From Tretioscincus oriximinensis (taxonomy: Eukaryota; Chordata; Lepidosauria; Squamata; Gymnophthalmidae), in assembly GCA_022410635.1 (NCBI GenBank), contig JAJVDF010000015.1, positions 3,241,930 to 3,305,929 on the forward strand: a DNA stretch of 64,000 bases, in the 5' to 3' direction. The position numbers were made by a program, and so were the translations under genes. The notes beneath the pieces were generated by a model that saw nothing but the letters and a program-made list of their open reading frames with translations, was not told the DNA's origin and ran no database searches. Below are positions 1-12,130 of this stretch, piece by piece. Position 1 is the first letter of the stretch. Every line of letters begins with the position of its first letter.

Positions 1-66
1 GAATGAGAGTTGGTTTTTAATCCCTATTTTTTTCAACCCAAAGGGAATCAAAGCAGTTTATTATTT

Positions 67-97
67 TATCTATCTATCTGTCTGTCTGTCTGTCTGT
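67..97. repeat. (TATC)n/(TGTC)n microsatellite
   Basis: Three TATC units run into about five TGTC units. The tract lies next to the low-coordinate (3') side of a minus-strand SINE fragment and may derive from its tail. Confidence 0.9.
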
Positions 98-322
98 TCA
101 TTTATACTTAGTCCTACCTTATTTTTCACCCAAAGGCTTACATTCTATCTTCCCCCCCCCATTTACCAAGTCACAGTCAGTTGCAATTTCTTGCAATTCT
201 TGATTTCGAATAGCAGGGTTGGCTAGAGCTGAAGGTGCGCATCCCTCCCCACGACTGACAAAGGGTCTTGAAACCCGATCTCTCAGATGAGAGACCATCT
301 CCTTAGCGACTGTGCCATTTAT
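98..322 (-). mobile_element. tRNA-derived SINE, family A (fragment)
   Basis: Family A recurs at least eight times in this window, always with its tRNA-like head at the high coordinate. Read on the minus strand it starts with an A-box-like segment (TGGCTCAGTGGTTAAGG in better copies), close to the D-arm of tRNA-Ser or tRNA-Leu. A B-box-like GGTCTCGAAGCCC follows about 40 bases on, then an unrelated body and a (TTC)n tail. This copy keeps the head ('gagagaccatctccttagcg', seen in plus) and part of the body but not a clear TTC tail. The family definition comes from comparing copies within this window, not from a database match. Confidence 0.72.
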
Positions 323-354
323 GTTACATAATCTTCTGTTCTTCTCTTTACATT

Positions 355-498
355 AGACACCTTGTGAAGCAGGTGGGACTGAGAGTAATTCCAAAAAACT
401 GTAAGATCACCCAGCTGGTTTCAGGACGGAGTACAGAATTGAACCAGGAGACTACAGATAAGAGCCAGACATTCTAACCACAAGACCAGACTGGCTTA
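355..498 (-). mobile_element. tRNA-derived SINE, family B (5' part)
   Basis: On the minus strand the element opens with 'AGCCAGTCTGGTCTTGTGG' followed by TTAGAATGT, an A-box-like tRNA head, and about 40 bases later a B-box-like GGTTCAATTC. The following unit ('ccagctgggtgatctt' on the minus strand) recurs in the copies at 8020-8246, 34772-34965 and 37030-37183. The 3' tail with (AATA)n is missing here. Such tRNA-headed SINEs are common in squamates. Confidence 0.7.
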
Positions 499-1523
499 GG
501 GAAGGCTTGGGAACACAATGATGTCATGAGATGCCTCTGGGGCACCTGCAAGGCACTTCTATTTTTCTGGCTGAACACAGTCATAATTATAATTTTATGT
601 CAGGATTTCATTACAGTTGGTTTTACGGTTTTTGATGCAGCCAGTTGAAACAATTATGAGTTAACAGTACTTAATGTGTCGTTACAGTTATTATGACTCA
701 GACTGTACCTAGCTATTGCCAAGTGCAGGTGCATTCAGCAATTACTTTTATTTTTCATTCAACTGGGTTATAACTGTTGTTTTCAAAGTATATATACTGG
801 AATACTATTCAATTGAAAAAAGAAATATCAGTAGATCCGAAAAAGTTATAAATGCTCAATTCAGGTCTCTGAGAGAAATATTCATTTATTTAAAAATGGT
901 ATAACTAGCCTACGTCATATATTGGTATTCCAGAGGAAGGATGGAAGCTGAAAACAACCATCCTTGCACCTGCATTTTAGTCTTGATGCTTTTATGATGA
1001 CTAGCAGAATATAATTTCATGACAGCCAGATGCGGCAGTTCAGAGGTTCAGATGTTCATCTTTTCTTCAATCAGCACATGGATTTTTACAATCCTTAGAA
1101 ACAGCTAGATGAAGATTTGCTGTCAAGCTGCCCTGCTATCTGTGATACCAAGTGTGGGGTCGTCTTTCACCATCAAACTGCCTTAGGTGCTGTTTCTAGA
1201 ATTAAATGAATCCATCTCTACTTCTTGGGTATTCTGGGAGGATTACCGGGTCAAGCCGAAAATATGTGTTCAGCAAGAGAATGGATATAGCAATATAACT
1301 TTAGCCTCTTACCTGAAATAAAATGGTGAGGTACTACCAGCCTTAACACATTGCCTTCAGTAATATTTTAATGGTTTTGAGAAATAAGAAGAAAGTATTT
1401 GAAAGCCTAGTGAAAACTGGGCAGAAAAAGGAGGAAATTCTCAACAGTTATAAAAAAAATCCAAAAAGATGTTATGAGCAATAGTAGGCTCATGTAGCTT
1501 GCATAGCTTTAAGACAGGATTAA
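499..1523. other. No recognised feature (intronic or intergenic)
   Basis: AT-rich, with no convincing ORF, exon or recognisable repeat. Short open frames here have no family resemblance. Confidence 0.5.
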
Positions 1524-1529
1524 GAGAAA

Positions 1530-1814
1530 AATGAAGAAGAAGAATCGAGTTTTTATACCCCAATCTTTTCCAGAGTGGCTTACAGGTTTAATTTTCGCCC
1601 GAAGGCTTACATCTTATTCTATTTTTCCCATCAGGATAATGATGGTACTCATTTATCTAATTGAAATGCAGATTATAAATTTGTATCTCTTTCGAATAGC
1701 TGAGTTGGCTAAAGCTGAAGGCTAGTGGAAGGCACTCACCCCTCCCCATGTCCGACACAGAGCTTCGAGACCCTACCTCTCAGATGGGAGACCGTCTCCT
1801 TAACGACTGAACCA
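1530..1814 (-). mobile_element. tRNA-derived SINE, family A (near full length)
   Basis: One of the more complete family A copies. In plus orientation it begins with 'gaagaagaagaatcgag' (the reverse of the TTC tail) and 'tttttataccccaatc', passes through the shared 'gcccgaaggcttacat' and 'gaatagctgagttggct' blocks, and ends with 'ctccttaacgactgaacca', the reverse of the tRNA-like A box. A CR1 3' end abuts it directly, so one probably inserted into or beside the other. Confidence 0.75.
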
Positions 1815-2032
1815 TTAGACAAGTTCATGGAAGCCAAGGATATAAATAGCTACTAGGACGGATCTCTTGATACTGCCTCTGGGATGGAGCAACAGGGAGT
1901 ATTACTGAAACACCATTTGCAGGGTGTTGAGAACTGGTGAAACTTTTCCTTTTTTGCTCCAGACTGCCCAGGTGCAATTGGTGGGCCAATGCTGGGCTAG
2001 ATGGGATCTGGGCTCCTCTTAATGTTCATATG
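1815..2032 (+). mobile_element. CR1 LINE, 5'-truncated 3' end
   Basis: This is the 3' untranslated region of a squamate-type CR1. Landmarks are 'gacaagttcatggaagcc', 'gggatggagcaacaggga', 'cccaggtgcaattggtgg' and 'ctagatgggatctgggct', ending 'ttaatgttcatatg', a degenerate form of the TTCTTATG tail. The same segments occur at 4112-4500, 18640-19075, 21851-22562 and 24505-26096. Confidence 0.8.
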
Positions 2033-2183
2033 TCAAATGTCTGTTGGATACATCAAGCAAAGAGTTCAAAAGTTATTGGTGTTTCTTGTATCACGTCTGG
2101 CTCTTTTTGACTAGGATCAATCCTGGGAAAATTAAATCACTTGCAACATACCAAGGCAGCAGCCCCTTTTACTGGAATCTTGA

Positions 2184-2441
2184 GAAGGAGAAGGATGAAG
2201 AGGAAGAGGAAAAAGAGGAAGAAGAGGAAGAAGAGAAAGAAGAACTGGGATCTTATACCCCGCTTTTCTCACCTTTCAAAGCGGCTTGCAAGGGTATTTT
2301 GCCCAAAGGCTGTGGTGGCTCCCATGTATCTGCAGTCAGTTGCAATAGCTGGGTTGGCTCACCCCTCCCCATGTCCAACACACGGCTTCGAAACCCACTC
2401 TTCTAGATGAGAGACCATTTCCTTAGAGACTGAGCCATTTG
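2184..2441 (-). mobile_element. tRNA-derived SINE, family A, with expanded purine tail
   Basis: The body matches the other family A copies ('cttatacccc', 'gcccaaaggct', 'gggttggctcacccctcc'). The tail has expanded to about 60 bases of GAA/GAGGAA (2184-2245). The resulting Glu- or Lys-rich open frames are artefacts of the tail. Confidence 0.75.
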
Positions 2442-2934
2442 TGCCTGCTTATAGAGCAGAGTCATGGCATCTGCTTGCTGCCTCTGAAAGGTCAGCTGTA
2501 ATCCTTAAGGTATTAGATGCTGCTTTATCTATTATTACATAATCACAATTCTGGTTTGAATTTATTGCAAGAAAAATGAGGACAATAAGACACTTTGATT
2601 TTGATGGTCTCTGCACTGAAAAATTGGGTATAATTTTTGGGTGTCACTATGTGGTCAATATTACGTAGTCTTTCATCGTGGAAGACAAATGGTGGAAAAT
2701 AACAGAAGCAGGACTCTTGATATAAAGATTTATCTGAGAGCTGTTTGATAAGGATGTGTCAACAGCAGAGTTCTGACAGGAAAATCCCACCTATGTTTTC
2801 CAAATGGTACTGAAGGCAGGCAAGACTGGAAGAAGTGAATGGCAGAAAGTTTCGCTTTATTGATTTCAGCAACAGCTTATTGCCACATACACATGGAAAG
2901 GGCATTAAAAGCTGCAGGAAATCTGCTTGCTGTA
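2442..2934. other. No recognised feature
   Basis: No exon, RNA gene or repeat recognised. Confidence 0.45.
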
Positions 2935-3492
2935 ACCAAGGTGATTCTCAGAGCTGCAGTTAGTGCAGAACGCAGCAGTTAGGATGCTGACTGGAACAAC
3001 TGGCCAAACACATATCACACCGGTCTTGAAAGAGCTGCACTGGCTGTCAATCCATTACAGAGCCCAACTCAAGGTGTTAACTTTAATATATAAGGCCCTA
3101 AATAACTTGGGCCCTAAATACACCTTCTCCCATATCAACCTGCCTGAGCCTAAAGATCTGTCCGGGAGGCCCTCCTGGTTGTACCACCCCTTTCAATAGC
3201 AAATGGAGTGGGCACCCAGGGTAAGGCCTTCTTGGTGATTGACCCCAGTCTACAGAATAGTCTCCCCCTCAAGGTGCATCTGTCATCATCATTGTATTCT
3301 TTTAGATGATCTTTAAAGATGCACCTCTTTAACCTGGCCTTTGGTTGAAGAAATGATGTTTTTCTTCCCACCTTCAGATATTGTTTTGATATTGTTTTAA
3401 TGTGCTAATTTTGTACTGTTGTTTTCACTGTCAGCCACCCTGAGATCTTCAGGTATGGGGCAGGGTATAAGTATAAATAAATAAATAAAAAT
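2935..3492 (+). mobile_element. L2-clade LINE, 3' end with RT C-terminal remnant
   Basis: The frame 2963-3199 encodes the C-terminal tail of an L2/CR1-type reverse transcriptase. It starts with QNAAVRMLTGTTGQTHITPV, with LKELHWLSIHYR further on and then KALNNLGPKY, the usual QNAAAR...HITPVL..LHWLP..YR...KAL pattern. Translation decays after residue 78. The 3' untranslated part follows ('aacctggcctttggttgaag', 'cagccaccctgagatcttc', 'ggggcagggtataagtat') and ends in (AATA)n at 3472-3490. The 5' nine-tenths of a full LINE is missing. The simple (AATA)n tail, not an octamer, favours L2 over CR1. Confidence 0.82.
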
Positions 3493-4110
3493 TAAAAAAG
3501 GATATCATTCATGCCAATCCCTTACAAATTTCCAGTGAGAACTGAAAACCTTGAATAATATATTTCCCACTTCACTGAACCCTATACATTAACAAGACTA
3601 TTCCTGCCCTTTTCCAGGGAGCAAATGATGGAGTGCAGTCTTCCCACAATGAAAAGGAATGGTGAGCATTCCCTGAAAACAAGTGTGGAAAGGATCATTC
3701 TGTGACTGTGAAATCAGTCTTAAAAAAAATAAAATAAAACACCATTTGTTGAGCGGCAGTTCTTTTCGGTCTTCTTTTTCATTACTTGCTTTTGCTACCA
3801 GAAAGAACTACAATCAAAGAAAAGAACAGGGTCTTAATGGAGAATAATGTGTAATTCCCAATACAGACTAGGGTTCAAAAGAATATTCTTGGGATTACAG
3901 TTTCTATGATCGTTGACTATATCTCCTGCAGCTAAGGATCAAAATGGATTAATAGTCCATTTTTCTCATTCCCTCATTCACTCCGTACTTATGTGATTCC
4001 ATAGAGCACCTTTGTAATGATGTGGCACTACTTTTATTAGGGAGGAAATCGCAATTGTCTTTGTGATGGACTGGAAGAGGAGATAGAAGCATGAAGAAAT
4101 ACTTTCACAT
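3493..4110. other. No recognised feature
   Basis: No exon, RNA gene or repeat recognised. Confidence 0.45.
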
Positions 4111-4111
4111 G

Positions 4112-4500
4112 AACATAAGCACGTAAGAACATAAGAAGAGGCATGCTGAATGGGGCCAGAGCCCATCTAGTCCAGTATTATGTCTCACACAAAGGCCCAC
4201 CAGATGCACCTGGGCAGTCTGAACAGAAGAAGACAAAATGCGCACCTGTTCATGACTCCCTGCAAATGGTTTTTCATGAGTATTGCCTGTTGCTCCATCT
4301 CGGAGGCAGCACCAAATGATTCACCCTAACAGCTATTTATACCCTTTATGTCTATAAACTTCTCTAATCCTGTATTAAAGCTATCCAGTAAATTCTAAAG
4401 ACTGATAACTTTCTGGGTGAAAAAAATGCTTTTATTTATCTGTTTCTCACTCTTCTGCCCATCAGTTTCAAGAAATGCCCCCAGGTCCTAGTGTTGTGTG
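4112..4500 (-). mobile_element. CR1 LINE, 3' end, reverse orientation
   Basis: Reads in plus as 'gaacataagcacgtaagaac', the reverse of degenerate TTCTTATG-type tail units, then 'ggggccagagcccatctag', 'cacctgggcagtctgaaca' and 'gcctgttgctccatctcgg'. It continues into the part derived from the ORF2 end ('ctgggtgaaaaaaatgc', 'ccaggtcctagtgttgtg'). It is an old, 5'-truncated copy. Confidence 0.82.
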
Positions 4501-5159
4501 ATAAGAGAAAATAATGAAGGTTGAAGTTGTTTAACTAGCTATATTTTTCTTTGTTCAAGCATAAGTATAAATTATCTACAGTAAATAAATAAATGAATCT
4601 AACTGTTGGTAAAGGCTCTAGGCAATTTAAACAAACTACATTTGCTCTCTTTTAAATGCAAATCTAGATTGTCACATAGGGTGATCATTGAAATATCGGA
4701 CCTCTCGCTTGATCTCTCTTACTTTTTTCTCAGCTCACCTCTCCCCAAGCACCTCTGAAACAAGTTACCATAAACAAGCATCCATAGGAAAGAGAGCTAT
4801 GAAGTCAGAACGGGGAATACAGCATTTCATGAAACGCCACATGGGACTAAATCTATAATCATGCTTCTAACTGATTGCCAGAGAGCAAATCACAGCAATG
4901 CTAAAGCACATCCATAGGGAATCAGTGCAATATGTGCAAACCTTACACGCAAATAAGGTTTATAGTAATAATAATNAAAATAATGTATAAAATAGCTGTG
5001 ACAAAGTACATAAGCAGCAGTTTCTCTCTTCTTCCCAGAAGAGGAGAACTGGAGGGCACCCAATGAACTTGAATCTTGGATAAGGCAGAACAATTCAAGG
5101 AGAGTATTTTTCCACACAGGTTCTGTTTTCATACTTAGGTGCAGGAAGTGGTCACTAGG
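4501..5159. other. No recognised feature
   Basis: AT-rich, no supported feature. A short (AAT)n-like run surrounds an N at 4975. Confidence 0.45.
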
Positions 5160-5610
5160 AACAAATCCAGTTGCAAGAAGTTGTCCTGTCTTGTCCTGAG
5201 CAGGACAATGATTCCTCCTCCGAAAGAGAAGTGCAACTAGAGCCTGACCAACTGACGTTGCCCTACCAACAGACTGGTAACGATGCAAAGCAGGAGGAAA
5301 GCTGGGATGGACAACAATTTGTTGCTAAGGGTCTCATCAGGCATTTCCAAAGGCTAATTAGCAGAAGCCAGGAAACGCCCTCCTCACATCTGGATGAGGC
5401 AGGCCCATTGGATACTTAAGCAGCCGGATTTCACTTCCTGAGTGATGTTGGCAAAGGTTCAGTTCTCCGAGCTTCCTTTGTGTTTCGTTCTGCCCCTGGC
5501 CATGCTTTAGACCCAGTTCCCTGTGTGGTCCCTGATATCAGTAAATGTGCTCTTCATGTATTGACTCTGGCTTGCTATTGACCATTCCCTTGTAAATATG
5601 TTCATATCGA
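5160..5610 (+). mobile_element. Putative LTR-retrotransposon remnant (LTR-like)
   Basis: This stretch is GC-richer than its flanks. It contains an 82-codon open frame (5171-5419), acidic and glutamine-rich, that matches no family I recognise. Downstream, 'cccattggatacttaagcag' and a C/T-rich segment with 'gtattgactctggcttgct' resemble the R-U5 part of LTRs. No paired LTR, primer-binding site or target duplication was found, so the call rests on texture only. It could equally be an unclassified interspersed repeat. Confidence 0.3.
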
Positions 5611-7521
5611 GATGCTTTGAGTATTAATGATAAAAAAGAATTGGCTTGTGTGCAATCCACGGATTTCCTCAGTTTGCTACTAGCTTCTCATAAGCTCTGT
5701 GTCACTGTGAATAAATTGCCTTGGTTGCAGCCAGGTAGGTAGGACAAAAAGAACACTCCCCACCATTAACCCTCTATGCACTGTAGCATTGCTGCTCCTA
5801 GCATGGGGAGCAGGAAGCATAAATATTGCAGGCCAAGCCTTCAGTCTAGTTTGCTCTTTTCCATGATTGATCAAGGGTGATCTGGAAAGACTATCTTGCA
5901 GTGTCCTGAAATATCTCTTGTCACTTTGGAATGCAGAGGGTGCAGTCAGCCACAGTACACACCAAGACTGGGGAAGCGATTGAAGGAGCTGATCTTGCAT
6001 TTCCAGTCACCAGAAACTGGGGATGGTTGGGTAACCCTCTAGCTTGAAAGATTCAAAAGGAGATTCCGCAATGGACAGTATATGGGATCAGCATGTTCTT
6101 GGAGTCTTCTGGTACAATCCTAATAATGTTTCAGATAGATCCTCTTTTACTAGCATGTGGGAAGCCCTGGCTTAGAATAGTGTAGATTTTTTTTCCCATT
6201 AGCCCAAATAGACTAATTGCATTCCTTGTATATATTTGTATGGTAAGATCAATTGATAAAATGAGGAAAGTCTACAAGAAAGGGGGGGAATGCAGAAAAA
6301 TTCCATATACGGTTTTTTAAAAAACCTTTAAAAATATATAAAAGAACAAGATACATAACCGGATATAGAGTTGGTATTTCCGCAAAATACCTGGACTGGA
6401 ATGAAAGCAACTTTCATGACAGTAAACAATAAATCAAAAAACACTTAGATAAATGACTAAAGGTCTGATTATTTGCCTTGCAAGATTTATTAGGTCTCCA
6501 TGTTTTATAATGCAACCCATATGATTTCATTGTGCTTCCCTGTAATGCAAATGGGGGTTTGTTGTTGTTTTTTTAAGCGAGGGAGGATTCATAGTAACAT
6601 AGTAAGTTCCCTTTTGCGACAGCTTAAAAATTATATCAGATGAGATTTTCTGCTCATGAGACTGAGANTGTTATTAGAGGCCCAGGAGGAAAAATTACTG
6701 AATCTAGTCAAATAATTCTCTGCNTTGCTTTTGGAAGAAAGAATGAGTGCGTTTTGCTAGTTAACCATCTGCTACCTGCAAAAAAAGGCAGCATTAGCAT
6801 TTTCAGGAGTAAACTTACTAATTATAAATAAAAGATGGCTATGTAACGGAGAACTGATTTTAAGATTAAAGGAGGACATTGTAAAATTTCAAGTAAGATT
6901 ACAATTGATAGGGGCATTACACTGAAAACAAAGATAAAAACCATTAAATCTGTAATTTTGTAAGTAATATACTATATAGCTTTGAAAACTGGACACTTAA
7001 GAAGTATGAAAAAGAAAATTGATACCCATGTATTTCATAACATTCATGAAATGTAAGGGATCCAATATGAAGAACTAACTAATAAATTCTTTTTATATTA
7101 TCTTTCTGTTATTACATATTATAGGGAACTGGTTCCATTCTCTAATCATCAACCAGTCTTCCCCCAGATGTGGCTCACATCTACCATTTGTGGCAACTTG
7201 AAAAAATAAGGAAATTCTACATTTTATTCTGTGTCATATCTTCTTGAGCCAGACTGGAAGATCCAGTCCAAGTGTGGGGCTGGGAGAGTAGTTATTTAGG
7301 CAGGGAACATAAATGGTAGATATTGGATAGATTACACACCAAGTCATTTTTTCAGTCAGACTAACCTCTGATTCCCTACTATCTACTGCATTGTTCAACA
7401 ACTTCCACTGCTAATGAATCTTGCACGAGCAAAGTTTATACTTCGTGTGTCACCACAGGGAGCAGAAGATGCATATATATACAAATATATATACTTGGGT
7501 AAAATTATTTTAGAAACTTAC
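5611..7521. other. MAPK10 intron sequence, no other recognised feature
   Basis: Lies 3' of the MAPK10 exon at 7522-7691 in gene orientation. I looked for the next kinase exon (AAYDAVLDRNVAIKK) in reverse complement between 1 and 7521 and did not find it, so that exon probably lies outside the window. Confidence 0.5.
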
Positions 7522-7754
<233 letters not shown>

Positions 7755-8019
7755 TCAGAATATTACTACTAATAAAAAAAGATACCGGAACTTGCAGGCT
7801 TACAACTTGGACCTCTCCTGTCATTTCAGACTCATTCAAGTATACTATAGTGATAGCTGGCTTTCCTAAAGACTCAAACATAAACTCCTTCAAGCTCAAA
7901 TGCAAACAGGAAAGTCTGCTTTTGAACGAAACAGATTTGATTTGTTCATGGTTTGCAACAAATCAGGTAGTTGTGAATGTTCACATTGAGCCAAACATTT
8001 GGTTGTTCAAATGGCCAAA

Positions 8020-8246
8020 GTTTTTATTTATTTGTTTAAGATTTTATATCCTGCCCAGCAACATAGGTCCCAGGGCAGATAAATAAGACTAAGAACAACT
8101 CAAAAACACATTAGTAAAACATTTAAAAGCTTCATTTCCTCCAAAAGGTTACCTAGCTGGCTTTGAGGAGGAGTATGGAATTGAACAAGGAGACTACCAG
8201 GAAGGAGTCTAACACTCTATCACCTACCCCATACTGGCTCTCCTTA
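8020..8246 (-). mobile_element. tRNA-derived SINE, family B (full length)
   Basis: The head at the high coordinate reads on the minus strand GGAGAGCCAGTATGGGGTAG, then GTGATAGAGTGTTAGACTCC. A B-box-like TTGTTCAATTCC follows. The 3' end (low coordinate) is 'tttatatcctgccc' in plus, the reverse of the shared GGGCAGGATATAAA tail, so the family has an L2-like 3' terminus and was probably mobilised by L2-type LINEs. Confidence 0.75.
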
Positions 8247-10199
8247 TTCCTTATTGAGTTTTTTATTCCTCAATTTCATTCTAATGGAATCTGTTATTGT
8301 CTCTGCCAACATGCGGAAAACACTTCCCTGTTCCGATCCAGAATAAGGACCAGTATAAAAAAGGCCTAAGATTCTCCTTGCTAAGGTTTGGGATTAGCCT
8401 TTATTGTGCAGATAAGAGAAGAGAAGGTTCTATCCATGATTAAAGTCAGTACAGCCTGTTCGTGTCTTCCTGGCCAATTGCCAAAATCAGTTTCCTTTTA
8501 ATTACACTTCTGAATTTGCTTAATTTTTACAAGCTTCCCAGCAAGAAAATGCAAGCCAGAACAGTGAGGTGTGGGACCATGCAGCTATTCCAGAAGGACA
8601 GTGATGCAGATGAGCAAATCTACAGAATAAATAGCGTGCTATTCCTTAATACTCTCTGTATTTTCTTGCACTGTTTTTATATAAACCATTGTGAGAGATC
8701 CTTCGTTAGCGGTATTCTGATTATGAACAGGAGCTGCAGGTTGGTGAGAAGCCAAAGATAGCTCTGAGGCTACAGCTACAGGTGTTGGGAAGAAAGTTAC
8801 CATCTGTTCACTGTTGATTGTTCATATTTTGGAAGCTGCAATTTGCAGTAAATAGAATATTGCTTGCTTAGTGGGGTTTTCAACAGATTTTTTTTTTCAA
8901 AGGACAGCAGTAGATTTGACATGAAAGAAGAACTGAATACCACTTTGACAGATTGAAATGAATGATGCATCTTCTGTCAGTATACTTTAATGTATACCAG
9001 TGAATTCATGTCACAATTGTCTGGTAGCATCCGTGGGCTGAAAGGATCAAAGGAAGTGGTAAGCAATAAATGATTCAAAAATTATTTCATTTCCAGCAGG
9101 CTTTCCCCCCTATTCAACAACCCCACACTTCCACTTGACAATTGTCTCATTCTGGATCATTTATGTCCATATTGGCTGTAAACTGGCAGCATCTGGGATG
9201 GATCATACCAATTTTGCCAGAAGATTCTGCATACTGAGCATGTGCAGTAACTCTGACTATCACCTGGTACAGCTGCACTGGAAGTGCCTGAGAGCTTAGT
9301 GAGTCCTCACCTCTTGCCTTCTGCTTTGATGCCCCAAGGATGCAGCAACGTACAAGGCATTTATTGACAGAACATTATTTTGTCCAGGAATATCATTTGA
9401 CCTCATTGCTTTCAACTGCTCCAGGCAAGCATCATGCTCTTAGTCATGCAGATCATGCCCTTGATAATGGGAACATAATGTCAAAAAACCTCCTGTGAAT
9501 GCCCATATCAGTCTCAGTCATTTGCTAATTTGCTATTTGGTGACGAGTATTTGGAAGACATTGGGCAAACATTTACATTACTAGATCTGGTCTAATCCAA
9601 TATGCATATACAGTAGGCAATCTTATTCATCCCACAGAATCAAATGTTAGAAGGTTAGGCAGAATCCACAAATGATAGGAGGTCCTTCTTCATGCAATAT
9701 ACATCCTACTGTTCACATTAAAGAACAGGACTACACCTGCTATGTTATTCTTAATGCAAAGACATGCTTTTTGCACACTTGCTCCATACAAGCAAGGGTA
9801 AGTCATCTCAAGATCAATGGTCAGTCACTGGTCTTTAGGGGAAAGGGATCTTCAAATTCAGGAAATTACCACATGAACCATTTCCTGTTACATCCCCAGA
9901 AACATTGCTGAGAGGCTCTCACGNTGCATTCAAAGAACCATAAATATGCTGTACAGACCCTAACCCAATATAGCCAAGGCCATCAGACTGGGCAGCTCCA
10001 AGCAGTTAATTGTGCAAAGTTAGCAGTAGTAGAATTGAAAGAAGCAACTGGAACGGCAATGAATCCATTTCAGCCAACTCTGGGTAGGCTGACAGGAAAG
10101 GGAGCCAAGCTACACAGGGATTTGACTAAACTCCCTCCTGTCAGAGCCAGTTTATTAAAAGCTTTTTCAACTAAAACAATAATCAGTTTCTCAATAACA
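8247..10199. other. No recognised feature (MAPK10 intron)
   Basis: No exon, RNA gene or repeat family recognised. Short ORFs here have no protein-like composition. Confidence 0.45.
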
Positions 10200-10372
10200 G
10201 TGCGATGTTGGCCTTTGGTTGAAGAAATGCTATTTTCCCCCTCCACCTTCAGATACTGACTGTTACGGTTTTAAAATGTAGATTTTGCACTTTTATTGTT
10301 GTTGCCACCCCGAGACCTTCGGGTATGGGGCGGGGTACAAATGTAAATAAATAAAATAAATAAATAAATAAA
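10200..10372 (+). mobile_element. L2-clade LINE 3' tail
   Basis: Carries the 3' untranslated motif shared with 2935-3492: 'ggcctttggttgaagaaatg', 'gccaccccgagaccttcggg', 'tatggggcggggtacaaatg', then an (AATA)n tail. No coding part remains. Confidence 0.78.
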
Positions 10373-11999
10373 TGTAGGAGCATTTGTTTGTGAGGATTCT
10401 AGCAGTGCCTGACCACCCGGTATCAAGGTTTCTCCCTGTGACAGCAGCTTTCAGAGTCAACACACATACATGCCAAACCAGCCATGTTTGGCTGTAAACA
10501 ATAGTCATTCCTTATCAGAAGCAGTTCCTGGAATCAGAAGTGTTTACATCTGCATAAAACATTTGGAAAGTTAAATCCAGAATGGCTACAGTATAGTTCA
10601 TCTCATACATTTGAACGCTGACATCTTCCCACAAGTAACTATGTGAGTCTGGCTCAGTAAGCAAGCTGAAGAAGTAGACTTAGGCCTTTTTGCATATATC
10701 TGCCTCAAAGCACATTAGTCAACATGCTTTAGCCTTATGTAGATTAGCTGCAGCAACACACATTTATATACAGCAGTTCGATCCACATTGCAAGTGGAAC
10801 AATGTGTGCAGCTGTCCAAATGCCAAAACTTTATTACACATGAAGCTGTAGGTGGTGACATGTTGCAACTGGTTCCTGTCAGCACTGCCTTCAGGTTCAG
10901 TTGCCAATGACAGTTTTTGCCTCACCAGAGTTTGGAGCTGTCCAGTGCTGAAATGCTGAGATTTGATATTCAAATTCTTTGATATTGGGTATGAATGTTG
11001 TGGCTAGGGTTGCTAATTATCCCATCTATTTCCATCAGTAATAGAGCCAAAGCAGCTGAAAAATATTATGTTTCAAAAATTATTATTTGTACCTGCAAGA
11101 TCTGTGAATCCGTATTAAAGACTAATAAAATTGGTATGCATTTGTCCATGCTATTACCAAAGCCAAACTCTCAAATACTAACAACAGTAGAATCTTGAAA
11201 TAATAATGGTGGTTCTAACTGGGATGCATCTAACTTCACAAGCTTATATGTACAGGTATAAGCATTATTTATTCTATAACCAATATAAAACAGAGATTTT
11301 GATCATCCTTTCAGACTGGAGTAGGAAGTCCCACCTCTAAAACAGTGGTGCCCAGACAGAAGGATGATAAAAATGATAGTGCCCATAAGTCACACCACCA
11401 GGTCCTGTGACGAGACCACCAACCCCTCAATTTGTCCACTGGCTGCCATCTTTATTATTTTTCCATACCCAAGCCCAAAATTTGTCATTCCCAATTGTTG
11501 AAGCTCATAGAAAAAAGCCCTGAAGTTCATTGAATCAATTAGGTGGAAGGGACCTCCAACTTCTGCGTAGGTGTGGAAGCTGGGCTTGAGAAACCATGTT
11601 ATTCCATTTACAATGATTCATTCTGGCCTTGGGACAAACTGTGTGTTTCTGACCTACTGTTTTGAATCTGCACAGGTAAATGCAAAAAAAGACTCAAAAA
11701 CACGGAAGCCAAAGTTTGCAATGAGACGAACACATTAATTCCCCTTCAACCTTAAGAAATAAATTACTTTATCAATAGTAATGAATAAGGCATAGGTGTA
11801 ATGTATGTTATACTAACCAGGCTATAGAAATGATTAATAACGATAATTAATTGGAGGCAAGGGCAGCCACTGAATAATTAATACTACACAGTTTTAGTAA
11901 GATTGCTCCAAATTTTGTCATTATAATGTATTTTTTATTGCCTGAGAGCTTAAACGGGAGCAAGTAAATTTTAGTCATGTTTAGGTACGTGGAGTAAAC
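10373..11999. other. No recognised feature (MAPK10 intron)
   Basis: Nothing supported. 'gtggaagctgggcttgag' and the surrounding bases could be old CR1-like sequence but are too decayed to call. Confidence 0.4.
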
Positions 12000-12130
12000 C
12001 TTTCCACATGGAGGCTTATTCTGGGTAATATCTCGGGGCTGAGCTTGGCCATTCACATGCCACTATAGACTATGGCAGGCCCCACTGGGGGGCTGCCATA
12101 GTCTACACTAGCATGCAGATGGCAGGCTCA
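12000..12130. repeat. Unclassified palindromic interspersed repeat, family P
   Basis: An inverted repeat, AGACTATGGCAGGCCCC versus GGGGGCTGCCATAGTCT, surrounded by 'gcatgccac', 'agcatgcagatggcagg' and 'cttattctgggtaatatctc'. The same words in varying order occur near 16550, 30400, 36570 and 37735, which marks a dispersed family. The class is unknown. The self-complementary core suggests a small non-autonomous DNA transposon. Confidence 0.5.

Noticed and set aside
5171..5419. 82-codon frame as a retroviral gag or host gene
   Set aside because: No gag motif or splice sites; kept only as part of a weak LTR-like call.
1..7521. Next MAPK10 kinase exon (AAYDAVLDRN…)
   Set aside because: Looked for in reverse complement and not found; probably outside the window.
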